This document shows, in pieces, positions 52,681-63,660 of a stretch of DNA of 64,000 bases. The DNA comes from Opisthorchis felineus. Its lineage: Eukaryota > Platyhelminthes > Trematoda > Opisthorchiida > Opisthorchiidae. The number at the start of each line of letters is the position of its first letter. Positions within the stretch are counted from its first letter, which is position 1. The notes beneath the pieces were generated by a model. It searched no databases and was not told the origin of the DNA. It saw nothing but the letters and a program-made list of their open reading frames with translations. A program made the position numbers and the translations under genes. The stretch spans positions 210,065 through 274,064 of the forward strand of contig SJOL01006432.1 of NCBI GenBank assembly GCA_004794785.1. Reading direction: 5' to 3'.

Positions 52681-54796
52681 CCAGACATTGCGAATTTCAA
52701 ATCATCGCTAACCGGGAAGTAACACTGTCCATCCCGGGGGCAGAGTGGGTTTTCAGGAATGTAGTTAACATTTGACCTGACAGAGTCGGATGAAGGCACT
52801 CGCGGAAAGGCTGTGTCCCGTCGGCGCAGCTTGCTTTACTGGATAGGGTCAGAGTACATGGTTGGTTTTTCTGCATCATGTCTCATTTAATGGGAGTCAT
52901 TAATAACCTTGTCATCAGTTTACATTCAGATTGTCTGATAGGGTGTCAGAAGGCATAGGCGCCTTAGAATGATTATTGTGGTCTGGCCTCTGGACCACTT
53001 CCCGAACAACTTTGACCACATCTTCACACTAAGGCTTTTAAATAAATTATAGTTGCATGGCGGAAAACCTACACTATCGGCAATGACGGTGGTCGCTTCC
53101 CCACCACCCATAATCAAACAGGACGCTCATGCTTTTATTCTTGCACAAGGCACGCATCACCAGAGAGTATTGTAACTGTTATCTTTGCCACATTGATCTT
53201 TCTCTTACTGTGCCACTGGAATATCTCAGGCGGCAATGCATTTTCATCGCGACTCTCAAAATTTACGCCCCCAAGCCCACAAGCTAAAGTGTACTTGACC
53301 AGAGGCGACATAGTGGTATTTTCTAATAATATATACACCTTTAATCCGCCAATCACGAGCAATCCAATGGTTGCATCATCCAAATCAAATGGTACGAAGT
53401 ACGCCATAGCTATCGTCCCGAGGGCTAAGTTATATTGTCAACAGTCAAAATCCAGTTTCAGTAGTCCGGCGGCACGACCAGGCAATATATCTCTGGTGCA
53501 CTAGGTAACGAATATCTGGGAATTTGGAGACGGTAGAACATTTAAATTGGAAGTTTGACGTTGAGATATAACACCCATGGATGACGGCAAAAGTTTGGCG
53601 CAGCGTGTTTGATATGTCGCTCCATAGCCAATAGATGCACTGTTTCTTTAAAACTATTATGTGCTAAATTAAAAATCTGCGTAAAAGCATTGCATTTCGT
53701 TGCGTGTATGATCAAAACAGGGACGCTCATAATCTACCTTAATTTTATTAGAATTTGCTTTAGATAATTTCCGTTCCTAATTTGCCGCTCACTAGAAGCA
53801 CACCCAAATTATTTTCGTCAAAATTATAGGGTTTTCGAAGTTCTGACTTTTACGGGGAGTTAGTCTGATCCGTTTGCACCTTTCGATGATATGTTGCTCA
53901 TAGTTTTTTAAGTGAGCGAAATTTCAAGCTCGCGGCCAATCACCGATCCGTATTTTGTTACCAATTTACGAAGATAAATTGCGAAATCGCACTTTAGCAC
54001 ATTTTGGTGTTCTTCAGTGTTTTTTTAAGGATAAGATAACATTTACAGAATATCTAATGCAAATTCCGTCCAGGAAGGTTGGTTAGTGACATTTGCTTAC
54101 TTCGTACACTTCAGATTTAACAAATGAGATGAGTTTGTTCAGCGAACTTCAGCACAACATATTTTCCTATGAAGCTCGCCTTCCATTAAGTATAACAGTG
54201 TTGGACAACTGCATGAAGTGTGCAGTGACGATGCGAGGGCCATCTCTGTGGATGACCTTATCTCTCAGACACGCATAACTAGCATGTGGAAAACACCGCG
54301 TCACGAGACAACTGCAGGTAAATTACCAACACAATGATATCAATGCTACTGGGAATATGACACTCCATAGGTGAAATATATCACAAAGCGCGAAGATAAT
54401 GGTGGTAACTAGCAGTACCCATCGCCGGTCACCATGATAACGGTAGCCGTTGTCACACACCTCTACTGCTTATCGTAACTGCTGGGCCCGTGTCCGTGCG
54501 CGACGCTGATTATGAGGACTCACCAAACAGGGTAACTTAATCCAATGGCCAACGACGGTGCCTCATATCCCCAAATGTCGTCCGACTGCCAAGCCTATGT
54601 CTGAAAAAACACAACCATCCCTGACAAATTATGCTTCTTTTCATTCGTTACATTAATCCACTTCTCGTTTTCAGGAAGACGCTTTGACTCGACTGGGATT
54701 CTGGAAGGAACTACGTATGATCAGGTACAACTCTCGTACATCTTTCGCAATATCATTGAAACCACATGATTAAACAAGGCTATGGATGCGGCCGTA
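52681..54796. other. Non-coding stretch with one two-stranded open frame
   Basis: At 53,121-53,504 the plus strand is open and includes a hydrophobic run (TVIFATLIFLLLC) near its start, while the minus strand is also open at 53,135-53,407. Neither shows a family I know, and an open antisense frame weakens both. At 54,300-54,314 a CAG followed by GTAAAT resembles a splice donor. No transposon is recognised here. Confidence 0.45.
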
Positions 54797-54800
54797 GCGG
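54797..54800. repeat. Left target-site duplication of the solo LTR
   Basis: GCGG, repeated immediately after the LTR at 55,272-55,275. A 4-bp duplication is usual for several Ty3/gypsy-type elements. Confidence 0.65.
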
Positions 54801-55271
54801 TATGGTGTTTTGTGCCTTTCTTTTGCTTTCATTATAACGTTACGTATTTCATCAATTCCATAAACGTTTTTTGTTTGAATACGCAAAACCACAAAAACGC
54901 GCATTTGTACAACTTACATACAATACAGGCGTGGTCACATGCTCCGACTTTCTCTTCTCATTTCACTCCCGCTTACAGCGGTCATTCGCGAGCTTCATGT
55001 GCTAACCCTGGTATCAAAACATTTCAGATTTTCTTCGTAGTTTATTGTATGTAGGAGCTTCCCGGAAAGAAGACCCCTGGACATCCACCATCGGATTATG
55101 ATTTATTCACTGACCTGGGCCAACGACGAACTACTTTAAAGAGAACAATTCTTAATGCGTCTGTTTCATTCGACCCTTTTTATTATTGTGTACTCAATTC
55201 AGAGTAATTACACTTATTTCTCTGCCACACACTCCTCCTAAAGCAGCTTTTTGGGTACCCAGACCACTAGA
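54801..55271 (+). mobile_element. Solo LTR of a CsRn1-like Ty3/gypsy retrotransposon
   Basis: 471 bases that match 60,216-60,684 at roughly 93 percent by eye, with a few single-base indels. The termini are near-inverted (TATGGTG at the start, CACTAGA at the end; the other copy has TGTGGTG and CACTACA), as expected of LTRs. GCGG directly precedes and follows it. A TTTTTATTATT stretch near 55,175, upstream of TGTACTCAATTCAG-like sequence, is a plausible TATA-type promoter. No gag or pol follows, so it is a solo LTR left by recombination between the two ends of a former full element. Orientation follows the second copy, which precedes gag. Confidence 0.85.
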
Positions 55272-55275
55272 GCGG
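55272..55275. repeat. Right target-site duplication of the solo LTR
   Basis: GCGG, identical to 54,797-54,800. Confidence 0.65.
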
Positions 55276-58200
55276 AGATCTAATGAGTGGGCGGTTACTT
55301 GGTGTCTAATCTGCTCATTTAGAGCACCAAATCGTAATTTACCTCCACCTCGTTTCCCGATAAAAATAAAAATGTGGCCTATTAAAATCGAAAGCCCCTT
55401 CGTACTTAGCATAACTTGTAACCATCCCGTACTCAACCGCAGTAGCAGATTCAACAAATAGGGGCTCCATTCTGGGAAACCGATCAGCTAACGTGCTTGA
55501 GTTTGTACACCAACATTTTTCTGATCTTCGGCGTCCAATTGTATATTTAAAAAGACTTCCACATCTCAGACGCACGTAAAATGTTGCAAGCTGCTTGCCA
55601 TTTCACCAAATATACGTGGTATGACCCCTCAGAGGCAACTCGTTTTGCAGCTCCTCTACGCTTTTCTTTAGGCAGTAACTGCGCCATCCTTATGTCACCT
55701 AGCAGTACGAACATGCAAAACCACCAGATATCGCATGTTTCTCTTTGGCCACTTGCGCCTGCATGCTCCGAGCCACGTTGGTTGCGCAAAAATTAGCTGA
55801 TGCACGTCCATCATAATCACATACGCCCACACCCGCTCTCATCGACCTGAATATCGACCACCGTTTTTGAAATCAGACAGTGTCGCCTAACTACAGTGGT
55901 TAGAAATTGTGACTGCTCCTGGCTGCTTGCTATTTCGGGCCGCGGTCTAACGCTTACCATAGTGCTCTCTAGCAGACATTTTGACAGTCTTTCCTAATAT
56001 GTGCCCCCAATGTAGATATAACTGTCTTATCGCCTCGTTTGAATGACAGCAATGAACCACCGCGCGCCATCGATGAACCCAAAAATATCATTGATCCATG
56101 CTTGTCTTAATTTGTCAAGATACCCTGGCCAATCCCAACTACTATGACAAACCCAACTGACTCCCAAGATATTTACGTACGGGGGCCGGCCACAAACCCA
56201 ATTTCGACGTCACGATGACGGTACCGCGATTGCCATGCCCAGTCTGATGGCTTGCTCGGGGTCCCTATCCCCAATACTTCCGGAACGGGGCGTTAAACGC
56301 GTCAACAAGACCGTCCCAACCTTTTCAATTTGTGCCAGAACTTAGAAGCACTAGCCACCCTATTGTGCTGTCTGCTTGTTCTGCCCATAAACCCACTAAT
56401 TCTTCTAATGGCACTATCAAGGAGTCAGTATACCGGTGAAGATAAAGCCTAGCCGCACAACCGACATAGCTTGTGCTGACCAACATAAAAAACAAAATCT
56501 TACTAGCTGTGACGAATTCCTTGATTTGTTTTAGCGAAACGTCTGCCGCAACCTATAAGTGCCAAAAATGGCTGCTCCATTCTGACTTTGCGCCGAGATG
56601 GAGGGTGTAATTTTTGTTAATGTAGTTTTGAGATTACTTCCAAATCCAATACAGAAGAAAACACGTGGAGAAAACCAGCCCTTCTACAAAATTTCCCACC
56701 GTCTTTACGCAGATAACAAGCGAACCCATTGGCAGCCATTAAAATATGGATTGCGCCCATGGTGGACCTCGAGTACGTTTAAACAACTTTCAGCAAACTG
56801 CGGCCGCATGGGGAGATTTTTAAGGCTCGAATAAATATCATCAAATCCTAAAACCTTATGTTAAAGTCTCCCTCCTTTAAACTGTGGTTTCAGAGAAATT
56901 TTGGGTGCGCGTCTAAGGCTCAGCCCCTAATTTCTGGTGCACATTCGATTCTACAGTTGCATGTATATGGCTTCAGGTATGGATTCTGGCATGTTTGCTG
57001 AAAGTTGGAGACTCTCCGGTTTTCATGCTTCGTGGCGCTAGGTAAGACGTTAAATAAAAATATGGGGGATAGTTATGTGGTATTTGTGAGTACGGTTGAC
57101 AATAGAAGGACCAAAGCCGTTCTGCGTTTTGAGAAGGTGCACCACAAATGCAAAAATTGGGCAGCGAAACTAACGGAATGCCGGGGAACACCAGGAGGCT
57201 AGTAACTTGGGCGCATTTACTAATAGCAAACGGTACACGCAGACCGGCTGTCCAGTTTATTTTTGTTTAAAGAGACACAGGAACCACCTCGTAGTCACCT
57301 CTTTTTATCTGAAAGAAAATCATGAGGTTTCCAAGTTCCTGTACAGTCGACTTCCGGTGAATCGGCGGCTAAAAGAAGCGGAGTTGGGCACCGGCAGAGC
57401 CGTGCTGGAGTATGGAATGCCGTCTTGCTAAGTGCGGCAGCTTTTGGCTGATAAATCCAGCAAGATCCCTGCCATTCAGGAAATATACAACCACCGCCGG
57501 AAGTGTCCACCAGCTTTTTTGTGTAAGTGACTTATTGTTAGGTTTTATTGTGACAGATGACATTTGTTCGGTCCGGCCTGGGCTCCCCGACTCCGGACGG
57601 ATGCTTGTATTGCAGTAGGGTAAAGGTCAACGCAACCGCGTTTGCTTTTCCAGATGGCGGCAGATAGCGCTGTTCCGACGCTTCCCAGACGTAATAAGTG
57701 TCGATGGTAGACACGCTACCAACCGATTCGGATGAGTATTTTTCAAGCAAAAAATGTGTGGCCTGTAGATACTAGCTTTTTACGTTCCCGATAACAGATA
57801 GGTACCGGGCGTCCGGTTGTGTATGCCTTTGCGGAAGGCTGACAGTTAGCCCCCACACGTGAACTTTTTGGCTTGTCCAGGGACTGCGTAAACAACTTAA
57901 ATGGGTAGTGGATAAACTTCAGGCGCTGGAACTCAGGAAGGCCATTTAGCAGTGGATCGTTCAGGAGCAAATCGTGCTGTTCAGAGGCTCGACGTCTCTG
58001 ATAAACGACCCGCCGTCGGTAATCGAGGTCACTGCGCGGTGGCTCAGATGGCGGTTTATGGACATCTAATTGGGTTTCTGTGCTCAGTGACGTGCCGACT
58101 AGTCGCAACGACCGCTGATGTGCAACGGATCGCGTATCCCACAGCGTCGAATGTTGTGATGAGGAACCCTGCCGACTGTGCGGTCTCCAGGCTTATCTCT

Positions 58201-58914
58201 AAGGTGAGTGCACATTTGACTACTTTATTCTTGATGCCTGGCCCCAGTCCCTCCAGAAAGTGCACAGATATGCTTGCCAAACGGCCCGCAAAGAAGTCAT
58301 GTTATGATTTTGACTTGGACTGAAGCACAGAACCCCAGCACAGTGTATCCCGGAAATCTGTGTGCGTCCGCATTTTCGGCTCCAGGGAGGAGCGAACCGA
58401 CGGCCGTGAGTTAATAACATAACACTCGTACCAATGCCAATTTGAGGAAATAGGCGATGATTATTTCATGTGGCGCATGTAGGTGCTAAAAGTTCTGGTC
58501 TATGTTCCTCAATGAGGCATCATATATTTCAGGCAATTCTCATAGTTCTCTAGGCCTGATACTCAGTAGGCGTCATCTACAAGTAATAACGCAATACGAA
58601 TCAGCCAATGAAGATGACGTCGTGTGAGTTCGGTTCTATGAGGTTTCCGCTCTGAAGTGCCCGCTTTACGGAGTAAGTATCGCCCCCAGGTTATCAGCCG
58701 CCTGCCCCATACTGATAATTCGATAACTTTTATCTTCCCTCATTTTAGGACGTCAACAGCTTGATGAACTCTGAGCACAAAGAAGGCCGCGCGCTTCCTG
58801 TCAGGACATATGTAATAATTAAAATATCCAATAAAATTCAACTTTTCACTTTTCCAAAGCTGGAACATCGACATTTCTAATTCGAGATGGAGTGGCGCGC
58901 GTTAGCCAACTGAT
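55276..58914. other. Non-coding stretch with one possible exon end
   Basis: No family is recognised. At 57,952-58,202 (+) an open frame ends in CTAAG directly before GTGAGTGC, a consensus splice donor near 58,203. Within it, MAVYGHLIGFLCSVTC (58,048 on) looks like a signal peptide start, but no second exon or homologue is known to me. CAGATGGCGGCAGATAGCG at 57,651 is a short GC-rich motif of unknown meaning. The frames at 55.2-55.8 kb and 57.7-58.1 kb overlap on both strands and carry no known motif. Confidence 0.45.
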
Positions 58915-59045
58915 TAGCCGCATGCTAGTCGTGTGCGTCAGTTAGGTTCGTGTAGCTGTCCACTACGATCGAGGTCGGTGGCATCTCTCTAGTTGATCGG
59001 GCAAAGCGGCCCTCTAGCCGCATGTTGGTCGTGTGTAACAGCCAA
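58915..59045. repeat. Short direct repeat, 100-bp period
   Basis: TAGCCGCATGCTAGTCGTGTG at 58,915 recurs as TAGCCGCATGTTGGTCGTGTG at 59,015, differing at two of 21 positions and exactly 100 bases apart. The rest of the two units does not align well, so it is either the trace of an old tandem unit or two insertions of a short repeat. Confidence 0.7.
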
Positions 59046-60215
59046 GTCCTTATTGCATTGTTGTGCGCCAACGACAGTCCCCATTTAGGTCGGGACACAA
59101 TGGTGTGCGTCGTGCTGAGTAGTTCAGCATGTACATCTGTAACCGCAAACTACCTGGCAACTTCCCAGACCCGAATATGTAACCCCTGGTGTGTTCCACC
59201 ATTCGCACTGAAGAACTCTGCTGCCAGTAAGCAGGACCTGAACACTTCTACGGTGTTATCGGGCGGTGTACCGGAAAACTCAACCTATGGACACAGGACG
59301 TTATCATCCGCAAGCCTTACGGTCTTCAAACTCCGTAAGGGTTATCCGAATATAATGAACGTGTCTATAGCAAAGATTACTCAGAACAGCTATTGGCGAG
59401 GACCGAAAAAACTCGATTCGGCTTCCGTCTAGCCGGGCGGAATATACAAGTCAAAATCAAGTTAGAGATACGAGACCCCTGAATGTTTTGCTTTCACGGG
59501 TACAACATAGGCTCCAGAAAGCTCCAAAAAACAATACAGACACATAAACAGCTGCAAAGCTCCCACGGTGCAAGTGATACACGTTTTATCGCAAGTCGCA
59601 ATATACTAATTAATTAGGCACCGATTTCCAATTCGACGTTACTGATGCCACTGAAGATTTTCTCACTTAAACTTATCAGCCATAAAGACAATTTGTAGGA
59701 AAATCCATTAGACATAGACATCCTCAACTATGATTTGGTAACCCTGAAACTACCGTAGTTTTCGAGAAATCGATGTCATTCAGTGAACACCGATCGGCGT
59801 TCGACATGATAACTGGTATCGGGTCAGATACACGGTAACCTGAATTTAGTGGCTAGCAAAAAACTCCGTTTGAACAGACCTTTCGAGGAATGGATTGGGC
59901 AAAAATATCAGTTGCCATCACTAGCGTGACGCAAACACTACTCACATCCTAATCAGGGATTGGAGACAAGCTTACGTAACAGATGCGGGCACTTCACGTG
60001 GTTTAGGTGATACGCAGAGGCATAGTTCTCATTCAAGAACGGCTGCAGTAACATGTTGGTGCACTGGAGGTTGTGCTGCGTCAAGGCACATATGTGTAGC
60101 TTTGTTGTGTTTGTGCTCAGATGCAGTTAGTTCATCAGAGAACGACACCAAAGTATGACTGCGTCTTTGGATGGCCCGTTCGTTGGCCCCAATATGCCGG
60201 CCTACTGATGACTTC
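59046..60215. other. Non-coding stretch before the second LTR
   Basis: A 136-codon plus-strand frame covers 59,022-59,432 but shows no known domain and begins inside the short direct repeat. The remainder has only short frames. Upstream sequence of the gypsy-type element, if any, ends at 60,215. Confidence 0.5.
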
Positions 60216-60684
60216 TGTGGTGTTTTGTACCTTTCTTTTGCTTTCATTATAACGTTACGTATTTCATCAATTCCAAAAACGTTTTTTGTTTGAATACGCA
60301 AAACCACAAAAACGCGCACTTGTACAAACTTACATACAATACAGGCGTGGTCGCATGCTCCAGCTTTCTCTTCTCATTTCACTCGCGCTTACAGCGGTCA
60401 TTCGCGAGCTTCATGTGCTAACTCTGGTATCAAAACATTTCAGACTGTCTTTGGAGTTTATTGTATATGAGAGCTTCCCGGAAAGAAGACCCCTGGACAT
60501 CCACGACCGGATTATTATTTATTCACTGACCTGGGCCAACGACGAACTATTTTAAAAAGAACAATTCTTAGTGAGTCTGTTCCATTCGACCCTTTTTATT
60601 ATTGTGTACTCAATTCAGTGTAATTACACTTATTTTTCTGCCAAACACTCCGAAAGCAGCTTTTTTGGTACCCAGACCACTACA
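60216..60684 (+). mobile_element. 5' LTR of the truncated CsRn1-like Ty3/gypsy element
   Basis: 469 bases, the partner of the solo LTR at 54,801-55,271, here followed by gag and therefore the 5' LTR. It starts TGTGGTG and ends CACTACA, an inverted pair with one mismatch. The downstream bases TTGTGCACCCGA (60,690-60,701) resemble a decayed primer-binding site for tRNA-Trp, the primer reported for CsRn1-type elements, matching about 9 of the first 12 positions; I treat that as suggestive. A TATA-like TTTTTATTATT lies near 60,595. No matching 4-bp duplication can be tested, because the 3' end of the element is gone. Confidence 0.85.
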
Positions 60685-60768
60685 AATTTTGTGCACCCGA
60701 GTCTTTCAAGATATATTTTATCTTTTCCTTTCAATTCGTCGTAGTTTTGTTTGTTTTGCCCGGTCATT

Positions 60769-61009
60769 ATGAATGCACACTTCAATTCATCGGATTTAGT
60801 TGGGAATGCAATTAGCATCCATTTACCAGACTATAATCCTCGCAATCCCAGTGTGTGGTTTCACCAGGTCGAAGCTGTTTTTACTACCCGACGCCTCGCT
60901 TCCCAAGCCACCCGTTTTTCTTATGTCGTCCAGCATCTTCCTAGTGAAGTAGCAACAGAAGTAGAAGATTTGTTAGAAGATATCCCCAAAATATCCCAAA
61001 ATATGGATC
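60769..61009 (+). pseudogene. gag: gag start of the CsRn1-like Ty3/gypsy element, truncated
   Basis: The frame opens with ATG at 60,769, 84 bases after the LTR. About 80 codons remain. The segment ISIHLPDYNPRNPSVWFHQ, followed by VEAVFTTRR and later FSYVVQHLPSEVATEVEDLL, follows the start of gag capsid domains in metazoan Ty3/gypsy elements, where a proline-rich L-P-x-F stretch precedes W-F-x-Q-V-E-A-x-F. Gag forms the particle that carries the element's RNA. The reading becomes foreign near 61,000, where Penelope-like sequence begins in another frame, so the apparent stop at 61,048-61,050 belongs to the inserted element. No nucleocapsid knuckle, protease or polymerase is found downstream. 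Confidence 0.8.
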
Positions 61010-61560
61010 CGTTACGTGGGCGACACTTTTGTGATTATCAAAATGGTTAACTGCAACGAGTAAGCCAACTGCTAAACAACGTTTTCGACGACAACAAATT
61101 CACAACCGAGGAAGAAAACAACGGAAAACTGGCATTTCTGGACCTCCCCATCACTAGATTGCCGAACGTACAGCTACAAACTGAGGTCTGCAGAAAGGCA
61201 ACGCATACGGACTAAATACTCAGCTACCACAGCAACCATCCAAATTGTAAGAAACGGAGCTTCATTTAGACACTTTTCAAGCGGATAGAAACACACTTCA
61301 GCACAACAGAATCCAAGATCAGAGAAGAAAAGCGCCTATACAAGTCGTGTCAGAAAAATGGATACCCGGGACATTTCATCTGGAGATCACTCATGAAGCC
61401 AAATACGATCAATGCAACGTCACAAAATGGAAGCAAACGAGTCACACTCTTAAGATGGCATAATACAACGGTCACTTAGAAGCCTGCGAACACTTTGCGG
61501 AGGACATTATCAAGACCCGAAGGGAAATTAGGTCTAATGACAAAGAACAATGTCATATAA

Positions 61561-61870
61561 AGGATACAATGCAACGGCTGCGACAAGCGGTGTATAGGAC
61601 AAACGGGAAGGAAGCTCTTCACCAGAATACACGAACACAAGCTCGCCACTGAAAGACACCATCAGTTTTCCCTCATCTCCGTCCACAAAGAGCAGGAAGG
61701 ACACGAGTCTGACTGGAGCGGTGTTCGCATACTGGCTCAAGCAAGAACGAAGTAAGAACGTAAATTTATGGAAGCGTGGCACTCCACTGAAGGAGCTATC
61801 AACAAACATATCGAAACTGACCCAATTTTCCAACCACTAAGAACAAGAGAACGCCAGAACCACAGAGCTT
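61561..61870 (+). pseudogene. GIY-YIG endonuclease remnant of PLE-2
   Basis: In one frame from 61,561 the sequence reads RIQCNGCDKRCIGQTGRK, then LFTRIHEHKLATERHHQFS, DWSGVRILAQARTK, a stop, and FMEAWHS and NKHIETDPIFQPLRTR. This is the CxxC knuckle and GIY-YIG nuclease of Penelope-like elements, which nicks the target to start insertion. The tyrosine of the Y-I-G motif is cysteine here. The conserved glutamate is kept in FMEAWHS. One stop, and a further stop upstream, separate it from the reverse transcriptase part. It is clearly distinct from the PLE-1 version at 36.2-36.5 kb. Confidence 0.8.
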
Positions 61871-62304
61871 TGAGCGGCAAAAGTGGCCAGACGAGGAACT
61901 CATAAGAGAAGCAGGAAAGCCCCATTCAAACGGACACATCAATTTAATTGGAGGAGGCGCCCAACCAATGAACGAAGGCACCAAATCGACCAGCGGACGC
62001 AGGGACACCAACCGTTACAATGGAGAAAATTGGGTGGTGCAACCAACCAGTCAAGCTCAAGAAGGTCAGACCACAACGCAATGCTAATCGAGGCCAGAGA
62101 ACAAACTGCTAAAAATAGAAAGCGTTGGGATGGCCAATCAACACTAAGGACCGCAGACCACAGCGCAACAAAGATTAGAAACGGACCAATAGATTCACAA
62201 ATATCGTTACCCCAAGTGGCCAATCACGTTAGAAGATAACATTTAGTCTTCAGATGCTACATAGACGCACGCAGGCAAGGAAGAAGTACCCACCCAACTG
62301 CGCA

Positions 62305-62330
62305 CTGATGATGTTTCCTCGTTTGCAAGC
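62305..62330 (+). ncRNA. Possible half of a hammerhead ribozyme core in the PLE-2 3' region
   Basis: CTGATGA at 62,305-62,311 is the first conserved strand of the hammerhead ribozyme core, and Penelope-like elements are known to carry such ribozymes. The following bases, TGTTTCCTCGTTTG, would be the start of stem II, but the matching strand and the GAAA core are not found, so the motif is incomplete. A seven-base match is weak by itself; its place at the end of the element is what makes it worth noting. Confidence 0.3.
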
Positions 62331-62360
62331 CAATTGCCAAGCTCGGCGAACAGATCAATA

Positions 62361-62815
62361 GCCATATTTCCTTGATTGGTTTTGTGTTGCTCTTGTACCT
62401 ACACAATGGGCTAGATAGGTGGGTGAATTTTGTCCAATTTTCTGAACGCCAGTCTTGAAAGTGATTTGGAAAACGGCATTCCTTCCTGTATTGTGGTTGC
62501 GCTCATTCTTTGGGACCAAGTTCATGCTCTCAGTTGAAGTATCGGTTCTAGAATTACCAGGTTTATTTGGGGTGCATACTGTTTCCGTCACTTTAGTCAA
62601 AGTTTTTATCTAATAGAATCATTCTTTAGGATGTTACGCTCTTTTCCCTTGGGTTAACTCTATTTTTAAAATTTTAGGTAAATGTTGAGTGTACGTTGTA
62701 TTTTGAAATATAGATTTCACGGGGTTTTCTTCATCTCTGCTAATTTTGGCTGTGCTGCACATAAATCGTTCTCACGCACAATGGTCATGTGTGGTGCTCC
62801 ACGTTCTGTCAGCCG
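62361..62815. other. Non-coding gap
   Basis: No continuation of gag or pol of the gypsy-type element is recognised after PLE-2. A minus-strand open frame at 62,355-62,600 could belong to the remnant that follows upstream on that strand, but shows no known motif. Confidence 0.5.
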
Positions 62816-63660
62816 TTACTTGCCGCCGCTACTAACGGCATCGGTTGCGTAAGCAGGCGCCTCTGTGAAATGTGAAATCTTACTTGTTCCACCTTTATCC
62901 GTTTTCACCTCTTCTTTGTCGACGATCACGCTCATACCGCTGAATCGGCAACAAATATCGAGGACATTGCGCTTAGTGGTGAGACCACCGCAAGTTAAGG
63001 TTACATATTGTGTTAACGTTTGTAAATTGCCCGCATAATTTTGGATATAGCCCTTTCCAAAATCGCCCTTCACTGTTTCACCTCCTGGGTTCCGCAAACA
63101 ATGGTGCCTTTATGCAGCCACAATTCCATCTAGGCAATTCTGACGCCGGGGCTTTTGTAAAAATTGCTACCACGGTCCTTATTACGAACACGCAACAATA
63201 GCGCTCTCTCTCCGAAAGAGATTGCCGAAATCACAGACTCACTGGGGAGCTGCAATGCCTCACGCAAGAGAACGCCTTGCCCCCAGTAAACCGGAGATGC
63301 TTGGTTTTGGCTGGATAAGCTGCGTAGGACAGCTTCTGTGGAGCCTCTAATCGTGAATATCCCAGTGAAATAGCTGCGAGGTAAGAATTCGTCAAGAAGG
63401 GAGACCGGTTTCGTACCAGAAGCTCAGCGTAACTTTTTATCGATTCCTGTGATGTACTTGCACCCCAATACTGTTGGCCGTCCAAGGGTCAAAGACAGTA
63501 TTTTGAATGAAAGCTCACACAAATATGCTACTTAACTCATACTGACTGGACAGGGTATGCGACCTTTGGAGACTCTACCGGAGGGAGACCAGAGTAACCC
63601 CTTAAAGGTGGTCTTGTTGAAGGACAGGCGTGAAATACTGTCTTCGGTCCCATGTGCCAC
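62816..63660 (-). pseudogene. Unidentified broken coding remnant
   Basis: On the minus strand one frame is readable from 63,660 to about 63,098 with only three stops, and a second frame continues it from 63,097 to the stop at 62,816. Segments include SFNKTTFKGLLWSPSGR, LLDEFLPRSYFTGIFTI, SPVYWGQGVLLREALQLP and, after the frameshift, YIQNYAGNLQTL and HFTEAPAYATDAVSSGGK. The composition looks protein-like rather than random, but I do not recognise the family. A host pseudogene, a retroelement gag-like protein or an old viral insertion are all possible. The boundaries are where coding-like reading fades. Confidence 0.3.

Larger units (their letters stand above)
61010..62360 (+). pseudogene. Penelope-like element PLE-2, 5'-truncated, inserted in gag
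   Basis: The element starts inside the reverse transcriptase catalytic box: RYVGDTFVIIKM is encoded from 61,010, with glycine where the family's Y-V-D-D has its first aspartate. After a stop, LLNNVFDD, GKLAFLDLPITRLP, QLQTEVCRKATHTD, ILSYHSNHPNC, TLFKRIETH and NGYPGHFIWRS follow in one frame with two more stops, as in the C-terminal half of Penelope-like reverse transcriptases. The endonuclease region comes next (entered separately). Everything upstream of the catalytic box is absent, which fits the 5' truncation usual for target-primed insertion. The 3' limit is set near 62,360 from a CTGATGA-bearing segment and is uncertain. Confidence 0.85.

Noticed and set aside
57651..57672. CAGATGGCGGCAGATAGCG, resembling a zinc-finger insulator or YY1-type site
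   Set aside because: Short motifs of this kind are common, and without binding data or conservation the call cannot be supported.
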